From positions 1 through 11,852 of the forward strand of contig UQDI01000035.1 in NCBI GenBank assembly GCA_900539725.1: a stretch of DNA of 11,852 bases. Reading direction: 5' to 3'. Of this stretch, positions 6,246 through 11,852 are shown one piece after another. Every line of letters begins with the position of its first letter. Positions within the stretch are counted from its first letter, which is position 1. The position numbers and the translations under genes are program-made. This stretch comes from an uncultured Eubacteriales bacterium (GTDB lineage Bacteria; Bacillota; Clostridia; Tissierellales; Peptoniphilaceae). Under the pieces are notes generated by a model. It did not search any database. It was not told where the DNA came from and saw nothing but the letters and a program-made list of their open reading frames with translations.

Positions 6246-6358
6246 GAGCAAATGTGATGATTGAGCGAAGTGGACTGACGAGGCAAGCGGAGTGTACAAA
6301 TGTACTCGAGCATTGCCGAGGAGGGATCGAGCTCAAGGGCGCATTTGAACGCAAAATC
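6246..6358 (+). repeat. Structured interspersed repeat, copy B (subtype II)
   Basis: GATGA (6256-6260) is followed by the P1 stem TTGAGC (6261-6266) with GCTCAA (6331-6336), then GGGC. The inner hairpin is GGCAA (6282-6286) with TTGCC (6313-6317) and GTACA (6294-6298) with TGTAC (6301-6305). The GCGGAG and TCGAGCA loop sequences match copy A. It sits in the 385-nt gap between the zinc-ribbon gene and thiT, past the thiT terminator. Elsewhere the gap (6117-6501) holds only AT-rich sequence and the terminator. Confidence 0.8.
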
Positions 6359-6363
6359 AAATC

Positions 6364-6400
6364 AAAAAAAAGCTACTATAGATATAAAACCCATAGCAGC
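6364..6400 (-). terminator. Terminator of thiT
   Basis: On the minus strand GCTGCTAT (6400-6393) pairs with ATAGTAGC (6379-6372), with one G-U, around a 13-nt loop, followed by eight T's (6371-6364). It lies about 100 nt past the thiT stop codon. Confidence 0.8.
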
Positions 6401-6501
6401 CAATGCAAAAGATATATAATTTTAATTTTTGCGAATAGATCTTAGTTCTTATGCAATAAAACCAGATTTTGCGAATAAAAATTATTTTAATTCAATAAAG
6501 C

Positions 6502-7053
6502 CTATCTGCTCTTATCCAATCCGTATAATAAAACGTTTTTAGATAATATAAGTATAATTACAAAAGCAATAACCGCTTCAACTCCCAAGAAAGTACCGTT
6601 ATAAATAACTGAGTACATAAGTGGGCCGTGGCCTGATCCTTCTGCATATTCTGCGAAGAAGATGTAGCCTGATAATACGTGGCAGATGAATCTACCTAGA
6701 ACTGCAACTATAACTGCGATTGGTACGTAGAATGATTTTCCTTCCTTAACTATTTGTCTAGTGAAGCATCCTGCAAGTCCAAGTAGCGCAAATGCTAGTG
6801 GATAGTCAAGTATAGCTTGGATAGGTGTGTAGATGTAGCCGCCTAGTAGCATGTCTAAAACGCCATAAACAGCTCCAACTATCATTCCAAGTCCAGCGCC
6901 ATGTCTTATTGCGAAGAATAATAAAGGAATCATTTGTCCAAGAGTGATTGAGCCGCCTTGAGGCATTTCAAAGATCTTGAATCTGCCAAGTACTATTGAC
7001 AAGGCAATCATAACTGCTGCTTCTGTTAATACTTTCGTATCAAATTTTTTCAT
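6502..7053 (-). CDS. thiT: Thiamine-specific ECF transporter substrate-binding subunit ThiT
   Basis: The 183-residue, six-helix membrane protein is the S-component that captures thiamine and docks on the shared EcfA/A'/T energizing module, which is not in this window. Hallmarks are EMPQGGSITLGQMIPLL (29-45), YGVLDMLLGG (63-72), the P-x-Q-x-I-L-D-Y-P segment (77-85), HVLSGYIFFAEYA (125-137) and SVIYNGTF (148-155). By family knowledge the last two carry thiamine-contacting residues. Length is typical of ThiT. ATG at 7053 follows an AGGGGG site. A TPP riboswitch and a near-consensus promoter directly upstream confirm the thiamine role. Confidence 0.95.
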   Translation of the reverse strand: MKKFDTKVLTEAAVMIALSIVLGRFKIFEMPQGGSITLGQMIPLLFFAIRHGAGLGMIVGAVYGVLDMLLGGYIYTPIQAILDYPLAFALLGLAGCFTRQIVKEGKSFYVPIAVIVAVLGRFICHVLSGYIFFAEYAEGSGHGPLMYSVIYNGTFLGVEAVIAFVIILILSKNVLLYGLDKSR

Positions 7054-7074
7054 AAAAAAACCCCCTAATGAATG

Positions 7075-7170
7075 ATCACTAGGAGTTCTCTCGCACTTGC
7101 CTACGCTGGTACTAACCAGATCAGGTCGTAAGGGTCGATAAATCTCTCAGCCAATGGCTCCCCTAGTGAT
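7075..7170 (-). ncRNA. TPP riboswitch (THI element)
   Basis: On the minus strand the P1 stem is ATCACTAGG (7170-7162) with CCTAGTGAT (7083-7075). The conserved core follows: GGCTGAGAGA on the 5' arm and ACCTGATCTGG, then TACCAGCGTAGG, on the 3' arm. It sits between the promoter and thiT, ending about 21 nt before the ATG. No terminator is visible between it and the gene, so control is more likely at translation or through another fold than by simple attenuation. Confidence 0.97.
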
Positions 7171-7193
7171 AAATATTAATTATTACAATGATG

Positions 7194-7222
7194 ATTGTAG
7201 CACATCCACTTTATTTTGTCAA
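7194..7222 (-). promoter_or_regulatory. Promoter of thiT
   Basis: The minus strand has TTGACA (7222-7217), an exact 17-nt spacer and TACAAT (7199-7194), with TG one base before the -10 (TGCTACAAT). The -35 lies only 14 nt past the toxin stop codon. Confidence 0.85.
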
Positions 7223-7236
7223 GGAAATGGATGGAT

Positions 7237-7503
7237 TTATTTATAAATATCTCTTCTGTGGCCAATTTCAATCGCGATTATGGTAAGGTTCTCGTCCTCA
7301 ATATTCGCTAGAACGCGGTAATTGCCTATCCTGTAGTGCCACATCTCTTTCTTGTCGCCAGTGAGCGCCTTGCCAAAAGCCCTTGGGTCCGCTGCTCCAT
7401 CAACATTTTTCTTAAGCCATGCAAATATCAGTGCGCTCACAGCCTTATCCATCTTTTTAAGCTCCTTAAGCGCCCTCTTTGAAAATAAAAGTCTGTACTT
7501 CAT
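7237..7503 (-). CDS. RelE/ParE-superfamily toxin
   Basis: The 88-residue protein has the RelE fold pattern: a basic N-terminal strand-helix (MKYRLLFSKRALKELKKMDK), a helix pair, then KALTGDKKEMWHYRIGNYRV (45-64) and the terminal IIAIEIGHRRDIYK (75-88). Toxins of the RelE branch cut mRNA in the ribosome; the basic and aromatic residues (H56, R58, R64 in the WHYRIGNYRV block, and H82/R83/R84) are consistent with that, but ParE-like gyrase action cannot be excluded. The start is ATG at 7503, which shares its A with the antitoxin stop (TGATG), a mark of translational coupling. A TTG one codon earlier is the alternative start. No terminator is seen between this gene and the thiT promoter. Confidence 0.88.
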   Translation of the reverse strand: MKYRLLFSKRALKELKKMDKAVSALIFAWLKKNVDGAADPRAFGKALTGDKKEMWHYRIGNYRVLANIEDENLTIIAIEIGHRRDIYK

Positions 7504-7721
7504 CAAAGTCCCAGCTCTTTCTCTACTTCGTCCATAGAATAAGTCTTTGGATCAGATAAATACTCTTTCATCGCCTCTTCGTAAATTTTGATATCGTATT
7601 CGTCCTCGATGCGCTCCAAAACAGAGCTTCTGATAAGTTCAGACATGCTTATACCATTGATATCGGCATAAGTTTTGAATAGTTTTGCATCTTTTTCACT
7701 TAATCTAACAGATATAGTCAT
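7503..7721 (-). CDS. RelB-like ribbon-helix-helix antitoxin
   Basis: The 72-residue protein starts with a typical ribbon-helix-helix DNA-binding motif: strand MTISVRLSEKD, helix AKLFKTYADINGI, turn, then helix SMSELIRSSVLERIEDEYD. The acidic C-terminal tail (KIYEEAMKEYLSDPKTYSMD and on to ELGL) is the usual toxin-wrapping segment, with the DPKTYSMDEV pattern common in RelB-type antitoxins. A GGAGGAGG site precedes ATG at 7721. It is the first gene of the pair and overlaps the toxin by one base. Tandem repeats over its -10 probably serve autorepression. Confidence 0.9.
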   Translation of the reverse strand: MTISVRLSEKDAKLFKTYADINGISMSELIRSSVLERIEDEYDIKIYEEAMKEYLSDPKTYSMDEVEKELGL

Positions 7722-7739
7722 AGCTCCTCCTCCTTTATT

Positions 7740-7774
7740 TATTACATTGTATTACATTTTCACATTTTTGTCAA
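7740..7774 (-). promoter_or_regulatory. Toxin-antitoxin promoter with repeated operator-like sites
   Basis: The minus strand has TTGACA (7774-7769), a 17-nt spacer and TACAAT (7751-7746). On the plus strand TATTACATT occurs exactly twice, 10 bp apart (7740-7748 and 7750-7758), with a degenerate third unit TTTCACATT (7758-7766). Repeats on one DNA face overlapping the -10 are what a ribbon-helix-helix autorepressor would bind. Confidence 0.75.
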
Positions 7775-7886
7775 TATTTGCATAAATATTTAATAAAACT
7801 GTTATATCTCCATGCAAATGGGTATATATAATTGAACGATTTATCACATTCAAGTGATTCTTAACAATCTTAAGGAGGTTTACAAT

Positions 7887-7988
7887 ATGGATGATTATTT
7901 AATTTTGAAAGCCTTAGGACTTATACTTGGCCTAGCAGCCTTATATTTTCTACTTAGGAGCCTTAAGAAAGTTCAAAGGAAGAAATAA
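7887..7988 (+). CDS. 33-residue single-TM microprotein
   Basis: AAGGAGG (7872-7878), 8 nt before ATG at 7887, opens a frame of 33 residues ending TAA at 7986-7988: MDDYLILKALGLILGLAALY, then FLLRSLKKVQRKK. An acidic N-terminus, one hydrophobic helix (about 5-23) and a strongly basic C-terminal tail fit a one-pass inner-membrane peptide with the tail in the cytosol. A bidirectional terminator follows. It is divergent from the toxin-antitoxin pair. I do not recognise a family; a structural or regulatory membrane peptide is possible, and a type I toxin is a weaker option because no antisense RNA is evident. Confidence 0.65.
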   Translation: MDDYLILKALGLILGLAALYFLLRSLKKVQRKK

Positions 7989-8032
7989 GTTAATACGATG
8001 AAAATATTTTTTTCATTTGAAATATCTCCTTC

Positions 8033-8068
8033 AAAAAAGAGCCTGTACCCCATGTACAAGCTCTTTTT
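8033..8068. terminator. Bidirectional terminator between microprotein and clpB
   Basis: GAGC (8039-8042) with GCTC (8060-8063) and TGTAC (8044-8048) with GTACA (8054-8058) form a stem with one mismatch. A-run 8033-8038 and T-run 8064-8068 give a T tract on either strand. It serves the convergent microprotein (+) and the clpB operon (-). Confidence 0.85.
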
Positions 8069-8080
8069 CTTATGCAAATA

Positions 8081-10660
8081 TTAATTTTTCTTAACTGTAA
8101 TATCTTTGCCGTCGTAGTCCATAACTATGTTTTCGCCGTCAAGTACTTCTCCAGCTATGATCATTCTAGAAAGTTTTGTCTCAACTGTTCTTTGGATGAA
8201 TCTCTTAACTGGTCTAGCGCCAAAGGCTGATGAGTAGCTTTCTTTAAGGATGTACTCCTTCAAAGCTTCTGTCATCTTTAATGTGATGGATCTTGCTTCG
8301 AGTTTTACTCTGATCTTGTCAACTTCTTTTTCGATGATGTCGAAGATTTCTGCCTTCATAAGTGGCTTAAACATAACGATTTCGTCGATTCTGTTTAAAA
8401 ATTCTGGTCTGAATGCGGCCTTCATCTCTTCATTAACTTTTTCTCTTGTTTCGTCTGTAATCTTGCCGTCTTCGCTAATGCCCTCAAGTATATCTGGCGA
8501 ACCGATATTGCTTGTCATGATGATGATGGTGTTCTTGAAATCGACTGTTCTGCCTTGATTGTCAGTTAATCTACCATCGTCCAAGACTTGTAGTAGTATG
8601 TTAAATACATCTGGATGCGCTTTTTCTATCTCGTCAAATAATACTACCGAATATGGTTTTCTTCTTACTTTTTCAGTAAGTTCGCCGCCTTCTTCGTAGC
8701 CGACGTATCCAGGAGGTGCGCCTATTAGCCTAGATACGGCGAATTTTTCCATGTACTCGCTCATATCGATACGTATCATGTTCTTTTCATCGTCAAATAG
8801 GTCTTGTGTCAAGGCCTTTGTCAATTCTGTCTTGCCTACGCCAGTTGGTCCTAAGAATATGAAGGAGCCGATAGGTCTGTTCGGGTCTGATAGTCCTGCC
8901 CTGTTTCTGATGATGGCGTTCGATACGGCTTCTATCGCCTCATCTTGACCAACTACTCTTTGGTGAAGTATCTCGTCAAGTTTTAGTAGTTTTTCCTTTT
9001 CGCTCTCTTCAAGCTTAGAAACAGGTATACCAGTCCACTTCGATACAACGTCTCTGATCTCGTTTTCAGTAACTTCAAGCTTTAGATACTTTTGCTTTTC
9101 ATTGACATTTTCGTTCTTTTCCTTAAGTTCTGCCTCAAGTTTCGCTAAGGTACCATATTTTAGCTCGGAAAGTTTTTCCAAATTGTACTCTCTTTGAGCC
9201 TTTTCTATCTCGTATTTTGTCTCATCTATCTTTTTCTTAAGCTCTTTAACGTCCTCTATCCTGTCTTTTTCCTCTTGCCATTTCTTTAGACTAATGTCGT
9301 AACCCTCTTGAAGTGCTTGCAAATCCTTGTTAAGCTCCTCAAGTCTCTTCATGCTGCGCTCGTCGTCCTCTTTCTTAAGCGCCTCTCTCTCAATCTCAAG
9401 CTGCATAATTAGCCTTCTCTTCGAGTCAAGCTCCTCTGGCATCGAGTCAATCTCAGTTCTAATCATCGCCGAAGCCTCATCCATTAGGTCTATGGCCTTG
9501 TCTGGTAAATATCTGTCGGTGATGTATCTATCTGAAAGCACTGCGGCAGCTATGACAGCGGGGTCAGAAATTCTGATTCCGTGGTAAACCTCGTACTTTT
9601 CCTTTAAACCTCTCAAGATAGAGATGGTGTCTTCAACAGATGGTTCAGTGACCATAACTTTTTGGAATCTTCTTTCAAGTGCTTTATCTTTTTCAATATA
9701 TTTTCTGTATTCGTCAATGGTTGTCGCACCGATGGTTCTTAGTACGCCTCTTGCAAGTAGTGGTTTTAGAAGGTTTCCAGCGTCCATAGAGCCTTCAGTT
9801 CTACCAGCTCCGACGATGTTGTGAATTTCATCTATGAATAATATTATCTTGCCTTCAGATTTTTCTACTTCTTTTAAAACTGCCTTTAATCTCTCTTCAA
9901 ACTCGCCTCTGTACTTTGCTCCAGCAATAAGAGCGCCCATGTCAAGCTCGAAAATTGTTTTGTCTTTTAAATTTTCTGGCACGTCACCCTTAACTATCCT
10001 TTGCGCTAGACCTTCGACTATGGCTGTCTTACCAACGCCTGGGTCACCGATTAAGCAAGGATTGTTCTTAGTTCTTCTCGAAAGAATCATAAGAACATTT
10101 CTGATTTCATCGTCACGGCCAATAATTGGGTCCATATTGCCCTTCCTTGCGTATTCCACAAGGTCTCTGCCGTATTTTTCAAGCGCTTGATAACGCATCT
10201 CAGGGTTATCGCTAGTTACATTTTGATTGCCACGAAAGCCCTTCAAAGTATCTAGGAATGCCGCTCTCGTTATATTGTATTTCTTGAAAATGGCATCGAT
10301 GTTCGCATTTTTCACTTCCATAATACCTAAAAATAGATGTTCAACGCTTAGGTACTCGTCTTGAAAGTTTTTCATCTCATTTTCTGCTAGTTCCAAAACT
10401 TTGTTGTACTCAGCTGAAGTATAAATGTTTGAACCGCTTTGTTTAGGGAAGTTATTGATAATAGCGTCGACATCCATAAGCATGCCGTCCACATTTACGC
10501 CCATCGCCTCAACAGTAGTTCTGATAAGGCCTTCCTTGTCTTCAAGTAGTGCCTTTAGAAGGTGCGCTGGCCTTATCTCAGGATTGCCCAAGGACCTCGC
10601 AGCCTCATTCGAATTATTTATCGCCTCAATTGTTTTTCTTGTTAATTTATCCATGTTCAT
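8081..10660 (-). CDS. clpB: ClpB ATP-dependent protein disaggregase (Hsp100)
   Basis: The 859-residue protein is a full-length ClpB: a cytosolic hexamer that threads aggregated proteins through its pore with DnaK/DnaJ. The Clp N-domain covers about 1-145. AAA+ domain 1 has Walker A GDPGVGKT (205-212), pore-loop KYRGEFEERL, Walker B ILFIDE (273-278) and Arg fingers R330/R331. The long coiled-coil M-domain (about 405-525) separates ClpB from ClpA and ClpX. AAA+ domain 2 has Walker A GPTGVGKT (604-611), pore loop GYVGYEEGG (651-659), Walker B VVLFDE (672-677) and R757. No ClpP-binding IGF-type loop is visible. ATG at 10660 has AAGGTGA upstream. It begins 20 nt after the J-protein stop, so both are probably one operon under the CtsR box near 11655. 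Confidence 0.98.
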   Translation of the reverse strand: MNMDKLTRKTIEAINNSNEAARSLGNPEIRPAHLLKALLEDKEGLIRTTVEAMGVNVDGMLMDVDAIINNFPKQSGSNIYTSAEYNKVLELAENEMKNFQDEYLSVEHLFLGIMEVKNANIDAIFKKYNITRAAFLDTLKGFRGNQNVTSDNPEMRYQALEKYGRDLVEYARKGNMDPIIGRDDEIRNVLMILSRRTKNNPCLIGDPGVGKTAIVEGLAQRIVKGDVPENLKDKTIFELDMGALIAGAKYRGEFEERLKAVLKEVEKSEGKIILFIDEIHNIVGAGRTEGSMDAGNLLKPLLARGVLRTIGATTIDEYRKYIEKDKALERRFQKVMVTEPSVEDTISILRGLKEKYEVYHGIRISDPAVIAAAVLSDRYITDRYLPDKAIDLMDEASAMIRTEIDSMPEELDSKRRLIMQLEIEREALKKEDDERSMKRLEELNKDLQALQEGYDISLKKWQEEKDRIEDVKELKKKIDETKYEIEKAQREYNLEKLSELKYGTLAKLEAELKEKNENVNEKQKYLKLEVTENEIRDVVSKWTGIPVSKLEESEKEKLLKLDEILHQRVVGQDEAIEAVSNAIIRNRAGLSDPNRPIGSFIFLGPTGVGKTELTKALTQDLFDDEKNMIRIDMSEYMEKFAVSRLIGAPPGYVGYEEGGELTEKVRRKPYSVVLFDEIEKAHPDVFNILLQVLDDGRLTDNQGRTVDFKNTIIIMTSNIGSPDILEGISEDGKITDETREKVNEEMKAAFRPEFLNRIDEIVMFKPLMKAEIFDIIEKEVDKIRVKLEARSITLKMTEALKEYILKESYSSAFGARPVKRFIQRTVETKLSRMIIAGEVLDGENIVMDYDGKDITVKKN

Positions 10661-10680
10661 AATATCACCTTCTATTATAT

Positions 10681-11634
10681 TTATTTATATTTATTTTCTA
10701 ATTCTTTGTATAATTTTTCGCTTTCCTCGTCAAGTTTTGGGTTCACCATGTTAAATCTGATGTATAAATCGCCTGTTGCGCCCTTCATATCAGTAAAGCC
10801 CTTGCCCTTGATCCTCATAAGCTTGCTTACGTCGTAGCCCTTTGGAACCTTGATCTTGATCTTCTTGTCAAAGACTTCAACCACTCTTTCGCAGCCGAAA
10901 TACGCGCCCCAAGGGTAGATATCCACGCTAGTTTTGATGTCTAGGCCGTCAAGTTCGTAGCGTTTGTCTTTTAAAAATTGAATTTTGAAATAGATGTCGC
11001 CACTTACGCCCCATTTTTCGCCAGCTACTTTTATGGACTTGCCAGCGGTAATACCCTTTGGTATATTTAGGTTTATGTTAATGTTTTTGCCGTCAATATT
11101 TAAAGATACTGACCTCTTTGAACCGTGATAAGCTTCATCAAGCGATATATATAGCTCAGTATTGTACCTTTGTCTCTCTTTTTTTGCCTTGCCTCTAAAT
11201 AAGTCATTTATATTAAAGCCCGATGAGCGTTTTGCTCTGCCATTACCCATATTACCCATGTCATTTCCGCCGAAAAACATATTAAAGAAGTCAGAGAAGT
11301 CGCCACCAGAGCCGTTTGTTTCGTATCTGTAATAAGTGCCGCCATTACCATTAGCACCGCCAAAGCCGCCAAAACCAAAATCGTTTGGATTAAAGTTTTG
11401 TCCGCCTCTAAAGTCGTAGTTAGAGCCGAAAGCGTCGTACTTTTGTCTCTTGTCCTTGTCAGAAAGAACTTCGTAAGCCTCATTTATTTCCTTAAATTTT
11501 TCTTCGTTCGCCTTGTCACCTTGATGCAAATCAGGGTGATACTTTTTGGCAAGCGTCCTAAAAGCCTTCTTAATCTCAGCATCAGAGGCCTTTTTGTCGA
11601 CACCTAATATCTTATAATAATCTTTATACTCCAT
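10681..11634 (-). CDS. Class B J-domain co-chaperone (CbpA/DnaJ-like, no zinc fingers)
   Basis: The 317-residue protein starts with a J-domain (DYYKILGVDKKASDAEIKKA) with the DnaK-stimulating HPD at 33-35. A Gly/Phe/Asn-rich linker (about 70-135) follows, then two substrate-binding beta domains (about 155-310). The four CxxCxGxG zinc repeats of canonical DnaJ are absent and only one Cys is seen, so it is CbpA-like (class B). The linker is unusually rich in GN/GG near residues 86-130. ATG at 11634 follows AGGAAGTGA. It leads an operon with clpB, a logical pairing since J-proteins deliver aggregates to DnaK and ClpB. A canonical dnaJ with dnaK-grpE is probably elsewhere in the genome. Confidence 0.92.
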   Translation of the reverse strand: MEYKDYYKILGVDKKASDAEIKKAFRTLAKKYHPDLHQGDKANEEKFKEINEAYEVLSDKDKRQKYDAFGSNYDFRGGQNFNPNDFGFGGFGGANGNGGTYYRYETNGSGGDFSDFFNMFFGGNDMGNMGNGRAKRSSGFNINDLFRGKAKKERQRYNTELYISLDEAYHGSKRSVSLNIDGKNININLNIPKGITAGKSIKVAGEKWGVSGDIYFKIQFLKDKRYELDGLDIKTSVDIYPWGAYFGCERVVEVFDKKIKIKVPKGYDVSKLMRIKGKGFTDMKGATGDLYIRFNMVNPKLDEESEKLYKELENKYK

Positions 11635-11646
11635 AATATCACTTCC

Positions 11647-11671
11647 TTTGACTATCTCTGACTTATTTATA
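11647..11671 (-). promoter_or_regulatory. -10 region and CtsR operator of the J-protein/clpB operon
   Basis: On the minus strand TATAAA (11671-11666) is followed at once by AGTCAGA-GAT-AGTCAAA (11663-11647). This matches the CtsR heptad pair RGTCAAA-NAN-RGTCAAA with one substitution in the first heptad. The site overlaps the expected start of transcription, so bound CtsR would block initiation. The -35 is weak. No CIRCE element is seen. Confidence 0.7.
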
Positions 11672-11733
11672 CCCAGTAAATGAAAATATAAACATATTTT
11701 TTATTTTTCTATGAAAATAGTGAAAAAATTTGC

Positions 11734-11771
11734 AAAAAAAGAAGCGATGATAATTAAATATCATTCGCTTC
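11734..11771 (-). terminator. Terminator of a minus-strand gene beyond the right edge
   Basis: GAAGCGATGATA (11741-11752) pairs with TATCATTCGCTTC (11759-11771) with one bulged base. On the minus strand the stem is followed by seven T's (11740-11734). It should end a transcript entering from the right. Confidence 0.8.
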
Positions 11772-11805
11772 AATGAGTTTTATTATGAATTTATTTTGGC
11801 TGTAT

Positions 11806-11845
11806 AATATCTATTGGGGAGTAAAACCTCAATAGATATTTTTTT
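11806..11845 (+). terminator. Orphan hairpin with T-run at the right edge
   Basis: AATATCTATTG plus GGG (11806-11819) pairs with CCTCAATAGATATT (11827-11840), with one imperfect position near the loop, and five more T's follow on the plus strand. No plus-strand gene lies in 11635-11805, so its partner is unclear. It may be a second hairpin for the gene to the right or the end of a small RNA. Confidence 0.55.
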
Positions 11846-11852
11846 GATAAAA

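Noticed and set aside
6251..6260. GTGATGA in the repeat copies resembles a C/D-box C motif
   Set aside because: C/D RNAs are not bacterial and no consistent D box is present; the resemblance is by chance.
6143..6445. 100-codon plus-strand open frame
   Set aside because: It runs through repeat copy B and the thiT terminator, has no ribosome site and no protein-like character.
11398..11607. Plus-strand frames opposite dnaJ and clpB
   Set aside because: These are shadows of clear minus-strand genes and have no ribosome sites or recognisable domains.
11635..11740. CIRCE element (HrcA operator) before the J-protein gene
   Set aside because: No TTAGCACTC/GAGTGCTAA inverted repeat is present; the CtsR-type site fits better.

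Overview
This is an AT-rich chromosomal stretch from an anaerobic Firmicute. A Clostridia/Tissierellia (Peptoniphilaceae-like) organism is my best guess: it has strong AGGAGG ribosome sites, an ECF-type ThiT, a family C69 dipeptidase, a CtsR-type heat-shock operator and a probable selenoprotein. The taxon is inferred from gene style, not proven. UGA is a normal stop elsewhere in the window (the antitoxin at 7503 ends with it), so the in-frame UGA at 5550 is best read as selenocysteine.

Layout, left to right. 1-100: two hairpin terminators. 97-275 (-): a frameshifted RelB-like antitoxin remnant. 276-620: non-coding, with copy C of an interspersed structured repeat. 621-2099 (-): C69 dipeptidase, with repeat copy A in its leader. 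2436-3458 (-): PfoR/PTS_EIIC_2-type membrane protein. 3459-4064: non-coding, with repeat copy D, a second unrelated long imperfect hairpin and the tcyP promoter. 4065-5744 (+): an operon of a TcyP-type cystine importer and a 94-residue HesB-like selenoprotein, closed by a strong terminator. 5793-6065 (-): a two-TM zinc-ribbon protein. 6117-6501: non-coding, with repeat copy B and the thiT terminator. 6502-7222 (-): thiT behind a TPP riboswitch and a near-consensus promoter. 7237-7774 (-): a RelE/RelB toxin-antitoxin pair with its promoter and operator-like repeats. 7887-7988 (+): a 33-residue membrane microprotein. 8081-11671 (-): a dnaJ/cbpA-like gene and clpB in one operon with a CtsR box at the promoter. 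11672-11852: non-coding terminators.

Functional themes are sulfur/selenium and peptide nutrition (cystine uptake, dipeptidase, selenoprotein), thiamine salvage under TPP control, and protein disaggregation (J-protein plus ClpB) under stress control.

Two results stand out. The first is the overlooked selenoprotein directly behind the cystine transporter, with a plausible bacterial SECIS hairpin. The second is a dispersed family of about 110 nt, with four clear copies and one possible mini-copy. Its copies share conserved loop sequences while their helices change sequence and keep pairing, which is the signature of a selected or recently proliferated structured element. I do not recognise it as any named family.
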